A stretch of 64,000 nt of DNA from the NCBI GenBank assembly GCA_035307765.1, contig DATGHU010000040.1:1-64000 (forward strand), written 5' to 3'. Positions 28,258-37,495 of the stretch are shown here, piece by piece; the stretch's first letter is position 1; the number at the start of each line of letters is the position of its first letter. The notes beneath the pieces were generated by a model. It worked only from the letters and a program-made list of their open reading frames with translations, searched no databases and was not told where the DNA came from. The position numbers were made by a program, and so were the translations under genes. Origin of the DNA: a bacterium. Lineage in GTDB: Bacteria; Sysuimicrobiota; Sysuimicrobiia; Sysuimicrobiales; Segetimicrobiaceae.

Positions 28258-31176
28258 TCACCGATCCAGAGGGCCCAGCGCCTCCGCCAGGGCTTCCACC
28301 AGGTGCACGGCCGGGCGCCCGGTGCCGTGGAGGATCTGCTGACGGCACGACGCCCCCGCGGCGACGATCAGCGCGTCGACGGGGAGATCTCGAATCGCCT
28401 TGAAGAGGGCACGCTCGCCCATCGCCAGCGACACGGCATAGTGCTCCGCCTCGTAGCCAAACGACCCGGCCATCCCGCAGCAGCCTGAGTCCGCCTCCAC
28501 CACCGTTGCTCCGGGAAGCCACCGAAGCGCAGCCAGCGACGGCTGCGTCCCCACCATCGCCCGTTGGTGACAGTGCCCGTGAAGCAGCACTCGACGCTCG
28601 CGGCGCCCCAGGGGAAGGTCGATCCCCCGTGCGTGAAGCTGAACGAGGAATTCCTCGATCATGAACGTTTGCCGGGCCACCTGATCCGCCGCACCGCCGG
28701 GGGCAAGGTCGGGGTACTCGTCTTTGAGGGTCACCGTGCACGATGGTTCGAGGCCGACGATGGGGATGCCCTCGTCCGCGTACGGACGCAGCCGCTGCGT
28801 ATTTGCCGCGGCGAGGGCCTGGGCTTCTTTCAACAGCCCGTTGCTGATCATCGGGCGACCGCAGCATCGGCTCGGGGCGAGCACGACCTCGCACCCGGCG
28901 GCCTCCAGCACCCGCACCGCGGCTTGCCCGATCGCCGGATAGTAGTACTCGGTAAACGTGTCAACAAGCAGCATGACCCGTCCGCCACCCGGAAGCGCCT
29001 TCGCCGCCCCGTTCGCTCCTCGAGGGCTGCCCCCGCGGTGGCGGAACCACCGCGTGAACCGTTGCCGGCTGAAGGCAGGCAGGCGACGGCGGGGGTGAAT
29101 CCCGAGCGCGCGATGCAGCAGCCACCGAACGGGGGGTGTTCCGATGACCCAGTTTGAAACCGGCGCCGTGGCACATCCCACCGGCCCGGCCGCGGCGACG
29201 TGGCCAAACATCCTCGCCCGGAACGGCACCCCATGGGCCGCATAGTAGTGTGCGAGGAACTCATGCTTGAGCTTCGCCATGTCGACGTTGCTCGGACATT
29301 CCGCCTTGCAGGCTTTGCACCCGATGCACAGATCCATCACCGCATACAGCTCGGGGCCGGTCAGTGCCTCCCGTGGGAGCCGACCGGAGATGGCCGCCCG
29401 CAGCGCGTTCGCGCGGCCCCGCGTGCTGTGCGCCTCTTCCTTGGTCACCATGTAGGACGGGCACATCGTGCCGCCCTGCGGTTTCCGGCAGGCTCCCACC
29501 CCGCTGCACAACTCCACGGCGTTCGTAAACCCGCCGTCGCGGTGGAAGTCCTGCACGGTGTGAATCGCGTCCGCCCGATAGGCCGCGCCGTAGCGCAAGG
29601 ACGCGGTCATCGACGGCGCGTCGACGACCTTCCCCGGGTTCATCCGCCCCTCCGGGTCGAACGCGGCCTTGATCTCACGAAAGGCTTGATAGATCTGAGG
29701 GCCAAACAGCTTCTCGTTGAAGTGGCTCCGAGAGAGCCCATCCCCGTGCTCCCCGCTCATCGCTCCGCCAAACTCCTGCACCAGATCGCTGATCTCTTCT
29801 GCGATTTGCCGCATGGTATCGATATCCTTGGCCTCGCGGAGGTCGAGGATGGGCCGGGTATGCAGGAGGCCGACGCTGGCGTGACCGTAGAACGAGGCGT
29901 GAGTCCCGTGCCGCTCGACGATTTCCCGGAACCGGCGGACGTACTCGGCGACCCGGTCAGGGGCCACCGCGGTATCCTCCACGAACGCCACCGGTTTGCG
30001 AGCCGTCTTCATCCCAAGCAACAACCCCACACCCGATGACCGTATCTGCCAAAGATTGGCCTGGGCCGCGGGCTCGATCGCGCGGACGATCGCCCCCCCG
30101 AACCCTCGGCGGCGCATGCGCGATTCGAGCGCATCGAGCCGTGGGAGCAGGGCCTCGGGAGTTTCCGCCGCGTACTCCACCACGATCAACGCGGCCGGAT
30201 CCCCTTCCACAAAGGTCATCTTCGTTGAGTAGTCCCGCATCTGGCGGGCCATATCCAGGATGATCTTGTCGATCAGTTCTACCGCGGTTGGGTGGGTATC
30301 CAAGATCTCCGGCGTCACCTCCAACGCCGGTACAATATCGTCAAAGTGCAACACCGCCAGCACCGTCGCCTGGAGACGGGGAACGATCCGGACGGTTGCC
30401 TCCGTGACGGTGGCAAGCGTCCCCTCCGACCCCACCACCAGTTTGGCCAGGTTCCACGGCCCGCCTGGAGGAAATTCGTCGAGGTTGTAGCCGCCCACCC
30501 GGCGCTGGATCTTCGGGTAGCGCTGGGCCACCTCGGCGCGGGTGCGCTCAACAACCTCGGGGATCATCCGGTACAGGACCCCTTCCGGCCCCTCTTTCCG
30601 CGCCCGGGCGGCCACCTCCGCACCACCGAGCGGTTCGAACGTGACCGCCTCGCCGCCCGCGAGCAGGGCGCGAACCGAAATCGTGTTGTCGACGGTCTTC
30701 CCGAATACGATCGACCGCGCGCCGGAGGAGTTATTGCCGATCATCCCCCCAATCGTCGCGCGGTTGCCGGTGGAGGTCTCCGGGCCGAAGACCAGTTTCC
30801 TCGGCGCCAGCGCGTTCGCCAGCTCGTTGCGCACCAGCCCGGGTTGGACGCGGGCCCATCCGGCGTCTGGGTTCACTTCCAGGATGCGGTTCATGTACTT
30901 CGAGAAGTCGAGCACGACTGCGTGCCCGACGGTCTGACCGGCGAGGCTCGTCCCTCCTCCGCGCGGCAACACCGGAACGCGGGCCCGTCGGGCGATCTCC
31001 AGAACCGCCTGCACGTCATCCGTGTCCCGCGGGATGACGACGCCGATGGGCTCGATTTCGTAGATGCTGGCATCGGTGCTATAGAGCACCCGGGACACCG
31101 CATCGAAGCGTACTTCGCCGCGAACCACCCGGCGGAGGTCCTCCGCCAGATCCTGCACGAAGGTAGCCGATGACAT
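28258..31176 (-). CDS. FAD-linked oxidase / Fe-S reductase fusion (D-lactate or D-2-hydroxyacid dehydrogenase type)
   Basis: 972-aa two-part enzyme. N-terminal FAD-binding PCMH domain (IEPIGVVIPRDTDDVQAVL, PRGGGTSLAGQTVG, GNNSSGARS) followed by the FAD-oxidase C-terminal domain (MSGEHGDGLSRS, FDPEGRMNPGKVV). Then a 4Fe-4S segment CIGCKACKAECPSNVD near residue 600 and two CCG domains (SRCCGRP, PSCTVTL; DSGCCGMAGSFGYE). This is the GlcD plus GlpC/GlcF layout of YdiJ-like D-lactate/2-hydroxyglutarate dehydrogenases, oxidising a 2-hydroxy acid and passing electrons to quinones. ATG 31176 with AGGTGATG upstream is preferred to the longer reading that overlaps the next gene. Confidence 0.9.
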   Translation of the reverse strand: MSSATFVQDLAEDLRRVVRGEVRFDAVSRVLYSTDASIYEIEPIGVVIPRDTDDVQAVLEIARRARVPVLPRGGGTSLAGQTVGHAVVLDFSKYMNRILEVNPDAGWARVQPGLVRNELANALAPRKLVFGPETSTGNRATIGGMIGNNSSGARSIVFGKTVDNTISVRALLAGGEAVTFEPLGGAEVAARARKEGPEGVLYRMIPEVVERTRAEVAQRYPKIQRRVGGYNLDEFPPGGPWNLAKLVVGSEGTLATVTEATVRIVPRLQATVLAVLHFDDIVPALEVTPEILDTHPTAVELIDKIILDMARQMRDYSTKMTFVEGDPAALIVVEYAAETPEALLPRLDALESRMRRRGFGGAIVRAIEPAAQANLWQIRSSGVGLLLGMKTARKPVAFVEDTAVAPDRVAEYVRRFREIVERHGTHASFYGHASVGLLHTRPILDLREAKDIDTMRQIAEEISDLVQEFGGAMSGEHGDGLSRSHFNEKLFGPQIYQAFREIKAAFDPEGRMNPGKVVDAPSMTASLRYGAAYRADAIHTVQDFHRDGGFTNAVELCSGVGACRKPQGGTMCPSYMVTKEEAHSTRGRANALRAAISGRLPREALTGPELYAVMDLCIGCKACKAECPSNVDMAKLKHEFLAHYYAAHGVPFRARMFGHVAAAGPVGCATAPVSNWVIGTPPVRWLLHRALGIHPRRRLPAFSRQRFTRWFRHRGGSPRGANGAAKALPGGGRVMLLVDTFTEYYYPAIGQAAVRVLEAAGCEVVLAPSRCCGRPMISNGLLKEAQALAAANTQRLRPYADEGIPIVGLEPSCTVTLKDEYPDLAPGGAADQVARQTFMIEEFLVQLHARGIDLPLGRRERRVLLHGHCHQRAMVGTQPSLAALRWLPGATVVEADSGCCGMAGSFGYEAEHYAVSLAMGERALFKAIRDLPVDALIVAAGASCRQQILHGTGRPAVHLVEALAEALGPLDR

Positions 31177-31178
31177 GG

Positions 31179-31577
31179 TCACATCACCTGCCGCATCTCG
31201 CCGCCGAGGTAGCCGGTCACGGTCACCAGCGCCGCCCCCATCAGGGAGAGCAGGAGGATGCCGGAAGACGGCCGATTCGCTCTTCGCCACCGCCAGAGGA
31301 AGACGCCGAGGTAGGCGGCGGTGGAGGCGTACGCGAGCACGCTATGCACGTTGTGACGGAGCAGCAACCCGGTGCCCACGCCCTGTTGCTCCTGGGCGAG
31401 CAGATCCGCCCACCCCAGCAGGATGCTTCCCGCCGCGCCGACCAACCCAAGCCCCACGAGCCAGAACGCCATGTCTCGGTAGAACGTCCCCGGCCGCCGC
31501 CATCCCATCAGGTCGAAGAAAGTGCTGGCGAGCCAGAACGCGATGGGGAAATGAACGACCGTGGGATGAATCAGCAT
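31179..31577 (-). CDS. DUF2231 membrane protein
   Basis: 132-aa protein with four hydrophobic helices. It begins LIHPTVVHFPIAFWLASTFFD, the DUF2231 signature (H-P-x-x-V-H-F-P-I), then GWADLL and RHNVHSVLAYASTA segments, also characteristic; the histidines are candidate heme or metal ligands, which is inference. AAGGAG lies 7 bases before the ATG. It ends 2 bases before the oxidase fusion start, so it is probably translated from the same message. Confidence 0.85.
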   Translation of the reverse strand: MLIHPTVVHFPIAFWLASTFFDLMGWRRPGTFYRDMAFWLVGLGLVGAAGSILLGWADLLAQEQQGVGTGLLLRHNVHSVLAYASTAAYLGVFLWRWRRANRPSSGILLLSLMGAALVTVTGYLGGEMRQVM

Positions 31578-31720
31578 CCACAACTCCTTCGGCGGCGTAT
31601 TGCGGTGATCGTGCCTTGTGCTCCGATCCCATCCATCTCGACGTGAAGGTGGATCCTCCGTCACCATCCGCAACATGTTGAACCGTCCCGCGCTGTGCGG
31701 TCGATGCGCGGCGCCCTCCC

Positions 31721-32065
31721 TCAAGGAGTCAACAACGGGATCGCGACGCATGCCATGGCTGCCAACACCCAGATCGTCCGGTGCTCCCGGACCAAGGCGG
31801 CGGCCGCCGCAGCGGCACCCAGGGTGATAAACACGCCCCCCAGCAGCCAGGCTCGAGCCAGCAGGGCGGCCCGCGGATCCTGCCCGCTCATCGCCGCCGC
31901 AAGAAACACGAACCCGGCACGACTGACCGTGACCTCGAACCCGGCGCGCAAGATCAGTCCTCCCACCACGCCGGCCGCGGTGGCTTTCAGCCAGTCGTTT
32001 CCCTCCAGCAGCCCCCGGCCGCTGTCGAGCTCCGGCTGGGATCCCGGGCGCGGATCGACTGGCAA
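31721..32065 (-). CDS. small hypothetical membrane protein
   Basis: 114 aa starting at TTG (CGGAG 6 bases upstream). Two or three hydrophobic stretches: LKATAAGVVGGLILRAGF, AGFVFLAAAM and WLLGGVFITLGAAAAAAALV plus TIWVLAAMACVAIPLL. Function unknown. It follows the 67-aa gene on the same strand by about 50 bases. Start and existence are only moderately supported. Confidence 0.5.
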   Translation of the reverse strand: MPVDPRPGSQPELDSGRGLLEGNDWLKATAAGVVGGLILRAGFEVTVSRAGFVFLAAAMSGQDPRAALLARAWLLGGVFITLGAAAAAAALVREHRTIWVLAAMACVAIPLLTP

Positions 32066-32113
32066 AATCTCCGGGCCGCCCGTGCTCCAGTCGGGGCCCG
32101 CATCGAGGGTCCC

Positions 32114-32317
32114 TCAGGAGTCGCCGATTGCGGCCGGTGCGCTTTCGATCTCCGCTCGCCGATGCTCGAGGTCCTCCAGCCTCCGACGGTACTCGAGTCG
32201 AGCAACCACAGCGCCTTGGACGTAGCTCAGCACCACACCGTCCACCGGGCGCTGGATTTTCCGCTCCCGCTCGACAATAATGTCCGCGAGGCTGCTCACG
32301 AACTGCCTCAACTCCAT
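32114..32317 (-). CDS. small helical hypothetical protein
   Basis: 67 aa, mostly charged helix: IIVERERKIQRPVDGVVLSYVQGAVVARLEYRRRLEDLEHRRAEIE. An AAGGAGGG ribosome site lies 7 bases before the ATG, which is strong evidence that it is translated. The C-terminal half looks like a short coiled coil. It heads the small-membrane-protein run on the minus strand. No family recognised. Confidence 0.6.
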   Translation of the reverse strand: MELRQFVSSLADIIVERERKIQRPVDGVVLSYVQGAVVARLEYRRRLEDLEHRRAEIESAPAAIGDS

Positions 32318-32529
32318 GGGCGATCCCTCCTTGGGGCCGCGGCGCCCTTGCTCCCGGCGACGCGCTCGCGTGCATCCCTCGCCCGAGGGTTCTCGCCAAA
32401 GGAATCATCTCCTCCGCCCGCCGACCAGGACTGGGCGTCAACCGCCGCGAAGAGGGAGACCATGGACCTCTGCCCGTTCCCCAGGCGGCCCAGCCAGGCG
32501 CCGAGGCGCACCAAGGACTTTCCTCTTCC

Positions 32530-33963
32530 ATGAGCCCAGTATCTCCAGGATATCCGGAACCGCTTGGTTCTGGTCAGGCGAGAGAGCTGTCCGCCCCACC
32601 GGGGGACGACGCAGCCGTGGGACCAACGATTTGGGACGCGCGACTCGCGTGCGTTCTCATCTTGTTCCTCACCGTGATCTTAATCGGGCCGCTTCTGGTG
32701 GGGGACATGCGTCCGCTCCAGGCCACCCTTTTCATCCTCGGTTTGTACATTCTGAAGATCACCTCCGCCGCGGTCTGGTCGATTCGAAACCCCCGGCGAA
32801 TCACGATGCCCGCCCCGCTCCCCTTCGTTTCGGTCCTCATCCCCGCGCGCAACGAGGAGCGGGTCATCGCCACGACCATTGCTGAAGTCGCCGCTCAAGA
32901 CTACCGGGGGCCCGACGGAGAGCCGCGGTTCGAAGTCCTCGCGATCGATGACGCCTCCTCTGACGGCACCGGGGCGATCCTCGCGTCTCTAGCGACCCAG
33001 TACCCTCAACTGCGGATCCTCACCCGATTGGATGCCCAAGGGGGCGGGAAGGCCGCCGCGCTGAACGCCGCGTTACCTCACTGCCGTGGCGAAGTCATCG
33101 TCGTTTTCGACGCCGATATCTTGATCGCCCGCGATTTCCTTCGGATTTTGATCAGCAACCTGGATCCCTCCATTGCCGGCGCCCAGGCCCGCGTGCGGAT
33201 TTACAATCGCGACCGCCACCCGTTGGCAGCCTGCCAGGATGACGAATTTGCCGCGTTTCACAAGGTGATGCAGCTCGGGCGGAACGCGCTGGATGGCGCG
33301 GTTGGCCTGGGCGGCCAGGGGCAGGCCGTCTGGGCATCTGCGCTTCAGCAGGTCGGAGGGTGGCACACCGGGGCATCGACCGAAGATCTCGATCTGACCG
33401 TGCGCCTGGTGCTGGCGGGACATCGGGTGAGGTTTTGTCCCCAGGCGGTTGTTTGGCAGGAAGGAGTCACCAGCCTGCGAGGCCTCTTCCGGCAACGACG
33501 CCGGTGGGCCGCGGGGAACTTGCGGGTGTGTTTTACATACCTGTGGCCCCTGTTGAGAGCGCGTGTGGTTCTTGGTAGACGGCTCGACTATGCGGTGTAC
33601 CTGACGAGCATTCTCACGCCGTTCTGGCTGCTGTTGTCCTATCTCGTTGTCAACTTGCGCCTCATCTTCAACGCAGACCCTGCCCTCTCGCTCGCCCCCG
33701 CGTATATAGCGATCAGCGCGGTGGCCTATTTTCCTCTGCTCGTGATCGGGCTGTGGGGAGAGGTCACGCGATCACCCCTCGACCTGATCTGGCGCGTCGT
33801 CCGACTGTGGGGCTACAGTTTCCTCTGGATTCCCATCGGCCTGGCCGCGCTGTGGCAAACCTTAATCGTGCGCGCACCCGTTTGGGACAAAACGCCACAT
33901 GCGGGATTGCATCCCAGCGAGCGGTTGTTGATCGGACAAGGGGCGGTCGACGGGGATGGCTGA
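32530..33963 (+). CDS. processive-type family 2 glycosyltransferase, membrane bound
   Basis: 477-aa protein. Two N-terminal helices (ACVLILFLTVILIGPLL and ATLFILGLYILKITSAAVW), a GT-A domain (FVSVLIPARNEERVIATTI, AIDDASSDGT, VIVVFDADIL, TEDLDLTVRL) and Q-R-R-R-W (FRQRRRWAAGNL), i.e. the D,D,D,QxxRW set of processive beta-glycan synthases, then three or four C-terminal helices. This is the layout of IcaA/PgaC or BcsA-like enzymes that polymerise and extrude a polysaccharide. The sugar is not known. Partners in the cluster are a second GT2 and a NodB deacetylase, so an N-acetylhexosamine polymer is one possibility. Confidence 0.88.
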   Translation: MSPVSPGYPEPLGSGQARELSAPPGDDAAVGPTIWDARLACVLILFLTVILIGPLLVGDMRPLQATLFILGLYILKITSAAVWSIRNPRRITMPAPLPFVSVLIPARNEERVIATTIAEVAAQDYRGPDGEPRFEVLAIDDASSDGTGAILASLATQYPQLRILTRLDAQGGGKAAALNAALPHCRGEVIVVFDADILIARDFLRILISNLDPSIAGAQARVRIYNRDRHPLAACQDDEFAAFHKVMQLGRNALDGAVGLGGQGQAVWASALQQVGGWHTGASTEDLDLTVRLVLAGHRVRFCPQAVVWQEGVTSLRGLFRQRRRWAAGNLRVCFTYLWPLLRARVVLGRRLDYAVYLTSILTPFWLLLSYLVVNLRLIFNADPALSLAPAYIAISAVAYFPLLVIGLWGEVTRSPLDLIWRVVRLWGYSFLWIPIGLAALWQTLIVRAPVWDKTPHAGLHPSERLLIGQGAVDGDG

Positions 33964-34055
33964 GCGCCACACTCACGGTTAGCCGAACCGGCCCTCTTCG
34001 CTGAGGGCCGGGTGATGCCGCGCGTGTTGGCGAACTACTGGTAATGTTCCACGAG

Positions 34056-34316
34056 CTACCCGCGCTGAATGACCTCCGACAGTCGTCGTCGCTCGACCCA
34101 GTCCCGGGCCCACCGCAGCATATACGAGTTGGCTTCTTCCTGGGTAGAAAATGTCTCGACGTCCTGGGGGGAGATCAGGTATTCGAGCCTTGGCGGGCCG
34201 GCTTCCACGACAACCGCCTTCGGCCGCCACCCTTTCCTGACGCCTCGCCCAGACGGCACCCATTGCGACCGAGGTTCAATGCTGTAGCCGTTTCGCTCGA
34301 TCACCGCTTCACTCAT
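34056..34316 (-). CDS. small hypothetical protein
   Basis: 86 aa (MSEAVIERNGYSIEPRSQW..., then a W-R-P-K-A-V-V-V-E strand and a C-terminal helix MLRWARDWVERRRLSEVI). The ATG at 34316 is preceded by AGGAGGG at 9 bases; a longer reading would begin in the repeat gene's downstream region. The alternation of short strand and helix with ISPQDVETFSTQEEANSYML suggests a small alpha-beta fold. Function unknown; convergent with the glycosyltransferase. Confidence 0.55.
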   Translation of the reverse strand: MSEAVIERNGYSIEPRSQWVPSGRGVRKGWRPKAVVVEAGPPRLEYLISPQDVETFSTQEEANSYMLRWARDWVERRRLSEVIQRG

Positions 34317-34441
34317 CCAGACATCCCTCCTGGGCGGTTGGCGCCCGAGAGGGTGTGTATACCCGAATACCCCTGCTTCGAGACTCGCGAGGTCGGGCCT
34401 TCTCAGCATCCTCGCCCCGGCTCAACGTCCGGCGCCTTCGA

Positions 34442-35740
34442 TCACCTGGTGGTTGACCCGCACGCTTGGTTCGACATGGTGCTCTCGCACCTCTGTCGGG
34501 GTTGGCTGCCTCCCGGCGCATCCTGCCGACGGTCATTTCGATACGTTTGCGGATTTCGGTTAGTATCTCGATATGCCGGTGTGGGCTGATTACCCGGAGG
34601 AGTCCACCGCGGCGACCCTTGCGGAGCCGGTATCCGGTTCGCCGGCTCGCGATACGCCGGTGTGGGTTGATTGCTCGGAGGGGTCCACCGTGACGGCCCT
34701 TGCGGAGCCGGTGCTCGGTCTCCCGGCCTGCGATACGCCGGTGTGGGTTGATTGCTCGGAGGGGTCCACCGTGGCGCCCCTTGCGGAACCGGTCCTCGGT
34801 TCGCCGGCTCGCGATATGTCGGTGTCGACTGATTGCTCGAAGGGCTCCACCGTGATGGCCCCTGCGGGACCGGTCCCTGGTTTGCCGGCCCGCGATACGC
34901 CGGTGTGGGTTGATTGCTCGGAGGGGTCCACCGTGACGGCCCCTGAGGAACCGGTACCCGGTTCGAATCACGGTGGGTGGGAACGTCCCAGCGGGTGTCC
35001 GGGCCGCGCACGGGCGCATCACGATACGGCCCATAGTAAGGGCGGTACTCCGCCCTATAGTAATACCGGTGATACGGGCCGTAATACGGATACCGATAGA
35101 ATCGGCCGTCGTGGTCGCGTGCCAGCAGATACTCGAGTCCGCCCACGACCGCTATGCCCAGGACGACCCCGACAATTAGGGGGGGAACAGTGATAATCGG
35201 GGCAAACACGGGGTAGAATCCGAAGTAGGGTCTATACTCCGGTCGATAATAGTGGCGGTAGTACGGCCCGTAGTATGGGTAGCGATAGAAATGTCCATCG
35301 TCGTCGCGAGTGAGCAGGTACACGAGGCCCGCGACAACGACCGTCCCCAGGACAATCCCGACCACGGGCAGCGGTGTTGTAACCTCCGGATATGCCGACG
35401 AGGCTGGCGGCAGAGGAGCTGCGACAGCTTGGGCGACAACGTCAATCCGCGTGGCGGTAAATTCGTTGCCGCTGGCAAGCAACCACACGGTTGCAGGAGC
35501 ACCGACGTACTGCTGCAAAGCGCACAACGGGATGCTTGTCGAGTTGACCAACACCACCGTATAAGGCGCCGCGGCAATCGTGTTCGAGGTACCGGGCCCG
35601 ACCAACACAACCGTCTGCGCCTGACAATCCACAGCCTGAATGGTGCCCTGGACCTGTACCGAGGATTGAGCGTCGCCGATCCCAGACCACCCCAGAAGCG
35701 GCAACAGCGTCCCCAGCAAGAGTGCGGTTGCCCTTCGCAT
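34442..35740 (-). CDS. secreted proline-rich repeat protein with duplicated glycine-zipper segments
   Basis: 432-aa protein. Signal peptide MRRATALLLGTLLPLLGWSGIGDA, then a beta-rich domain of about 90 residues, then two copies of a module made of a glycine-zipper helix (PVVGIVLGTVVVAGLVYLL and PLIVGVVLGIAVVGGLEYLL) plus D-G-x-F-Y-R-Y-P-Y-Y-G-P-Y and a Tyr-rich tail. The C-terminal third has five 27-residue repeats (81 bp each; consensus RGPVPQGPSRWTPPSNQPT followed by PAYREPA), DNA about 34560-34975. It looks like a surface or wall-associated spacer protein. No enzyme motif is seen. It lies between two glycosyltransferase genes. Confidence 0.8.
   Translation of the reverse strand: MRRATALLLGTLLPLLGWSGIGDAQSSVQVQGTIQAVDCQAQTVVLVGPGTSNTIAAAPYTVVLVNSTSIPLCALQQYVGAPATVWLLASGNEFTATRIDVVAQAVAAPLPPASSAYPEVTTPLPVVGIVLGTVVVAGLVYLLTRDDDGHFYRYPYYGPYYRHYYRPEYRPYFGFYPVFAPIITVPPLIVGVVLGIAVVGGLEYLLARDHDGRFYRYPYYGPYHRYYYRAEYRPYYGPYRDAPVRGPDTRWDVPTHRDSNRVPVPQGPSRWTPPSNQPTPAYRGPANQGPVPQGPSRWSPSSNQSTPTYREPANRGPVPQGAPRWTPPSNQPTPAYRRPGDRAPAPQGPSRWTPPSNQPTPAYREPANRIPAPQGSPRWTPPGNQPTPAYRDTNRNPQTYRNDRRQDAPGGSQPRQRCESTMSNQACGSTTR
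34560..34975 (-). repeat. five tandem 81-bp repeats
   Basis: Each unit encodes 27 residues of the proline-rich protein. The DNA core GATACGCCGGTGTGGGTTGA recurs at 81-base steps with few changes. Because 81 is a multiple of 3, other frames stay open too. Confidence 0.85.
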
Positions 35741-36219
35741 CGCCTACCCCCTCTCACCTCGTGCAGGTGCCGCTGCTTCGCATTGTCCGATTTCCGGTTC
35801 CGCCCGAGACGCCCGAGACCGTCAAAAGCTGGATCGATTCGACAGTAGTTTACCAGCCAGTTTCGAAGAACTTGTGAAGAACTTGTGAAGGCCCGCGCCG
35901 CCGATAAAATTCATCTTTTCGGAGGAGAGTCGGTGGTTCTCGCAAGGTGTAATCTGGGTGCACAAACAGTTCAAATGGGGCAGCGCATCACACACCGGAA
36001 TCAGGTCGATGTCACCGTGGTGGTGACCCCCCCGAGGGCCCGCAACCAGCTCGTATTCGTGCGGCGAGAGCCCTGCTGAAACGAGTGGACGTAGCGGCGT
36101 GCCTTCCCTCAAAGAGAGCACCAGCATGCTACCTCCCGCCCCTGATGTGGGTGTGCTCGTGGAATGGGGAAAACGCTTTATGCGCAGCATCGCGACGACC
36201 GCATCCCTGAACGAGTCGA
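35741..36219. other. 479-base stretch without a supported gene
   Basis: Lies between the repeat protein (leftward) and a glycosyltransferase (rightward). A tandem duplication GAAGAACTTGTGAAGAACTTGTGAAG sits at 35863-35890. Short readings on both strands lack ribosome sites or family features. It probably holds the promoters of both flanking genes. Confidence 0.5.
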
Positions 36220-37422
36220 ATGCCCGCTGACCTCCCTGTGGCCCCCCGGAGCGGCAGGCCGCTAGTCAGCGCGATCGTGCCAACGCGCAACAGGGCCGCT
36301 CTCCTGGTTGGCGCACTGGACTCAATCTATGCACAGAACGGCATCGGCGACCAGTTCGATATCGAAGTTATCGTCGTGGACGACGCCTCGACAGATTCCA
36401 CGCCGGAGGTCGTGGGGCGTTTCCCCGAAGCCCGCTACATTCGACTCCCCGCGTGCAGGGGGGCGTCGGCGGCCCGAAATCTAGGGATCGCCGCCGGAAG
36501 GGGGGCATTTATCGCATTTCTGGATGACGATGACATATGGCTCCCGCATCGACTGAGCGCGCAAGTCCCCATCCTGGAGAGCCGTTTGGAGGCCGGAGCG
36601 GTTTACAGCCAGGCTCGCATTCAGGAAGGGACGGAGGAGATTCTGTGGCCGGACGCACGCCGCGCGGTTTCCGGTCAGATCTTCGGTGCGTTGTTGCGTG
36701 AGGACTTTCTCAGTGTGCCGTGCATACTCGTGCGTCGCCGAGCCTTCGAAGTGTGCGGTCTTTTTGACGAAACCCTCGAAACGGCCGAAGACTGGGACAT
36801 GTGGCTGCGGTTGAGCTCTCGCCTTCCATTTCTGTACGTCCAGGGGCCCGTCGCGGTGGTCCGGCAATCTTCGGATGGGAAGCATTTCAGCGCCGTCGCG
36901 AGTGGGCGATATGGACCGACGATCCAACGGATCGTGGAAAGAGCCCTTGCGACACTCCCCGACACCGGGGCGCGTGCCAGCATGAAACGAGAGGTGCGGG
37001 CCCGGGTGGAAATGACCATCGGCGAACGCCTCTCGCACATCGGCCAGCACGAGGCGGCTCGACCGCACCTCTTGGCGGCACTGCAACTCTGCCCTTCCCT
37101 GCCCGGCGACCCGGCGGTTCGGCTCACGGTATCTCGGATTGCCAGCCGCCTTGCGCTTGCGTCTTCCTCCCCGCTGCCCACCACCCGGACGCTCTGCCAA
37201 GAGGTGAATCATTTCACCGCCAGACAGGGCTTCATCGGGTGTCTCCGGGCGAGAAGGTTGATCGCACACATATGGAGCGACGTCGCGGTCGGCCTCAGCG
37301 AAGGGCGGGGGGGGCAGGTCGACCCTCGATTGGTCGGGTCCGCGGTGGCGGAGGCCATCTGGCATAACCCCTCGCTGCTCAGGAAGACGAACTGGGTGAG
37401 ACTCGTGTGCTCGTCGCGGTGA
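36220..37422 (+). CDS. family 2 glycosyltransferase
   Basis: 400-aa cytoplasmic GT-A protein: PLVSAIVPTRNRAALLVGALDSIYAQ, VIVVDDASTDSTPEVV, ARNLGIAAGRGAFIAFLDDDDIWLPHRL (DxD as DDDD) and ETAEDWDMWLRLSSR (the ED-W base region) are the standard GT2 marks, and the C-terminal 160 residues are helical with no recognised domain. It would transfer a sugar from a nucleotide donor in surface glycan assembly. It starts at ATG without a clear ribosome site and is followed after 73 bases by the deacetylase gene. Confidence 0.85.
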   Translation: MPADLPVAPRSGRPLVSAIVPTRNRAALLVGALDSIYAQNGIGDQFDIEVIVVDDASTDSTPEVVGRFPEARYIRLPACRGASAARNLGIAAGRGAFIAFLDDDDIWLPHRLSAQVPILESRLEAGAVYSQARIQEGTEEILWPDARRAVSGQIFGALLREDFLSVPCILVRRRAFEVCGLFDETLETAEDWDMWLRLSSRLPFLYVQGPVAVVRQSSDGKHFSAVASGRYGPTIQRIVERALATLPDTGARASMKREVRARVEMTIGERLSHIGQHEAARPHLLAALQLCPSLPGDPAVRLTVSRIASRLALASSSPLPTTRTLCQEVNHFTARQGFIGCLRARRLIAHIWSDVAVGLSEGRGGQVDPRLVGSAVAEAIWHNPSLLRKTNWVRLVCSSR

Positions 37423-37495
37423 TGTACCGTCGCGGTCACGCCGCGGCGGCCAGGGAGGAATTACGACCGCAGCGACCCCACCGCAGGGATACGGG

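Noticed and set aside
34560-34975. Possible CRISPR array
   Set aside because: The repeats are contiguous coding units with no spacers and no cas genes nearby.
34309-35193. Long open frames of 241 aa (minus) and 206 aa (plus) across the 81-bp repeats
   Set aside because: They stay open only because the repeat length is a multiple of three. The 432-aa frame has a signal peptide and a sensible domain order.
35822-36190. 122-aa minus-strand frame and 64-aa plus-strand frame in the gap
   Set aside because: Neither has a ribosome site or family features; kept as unassigned DNA.
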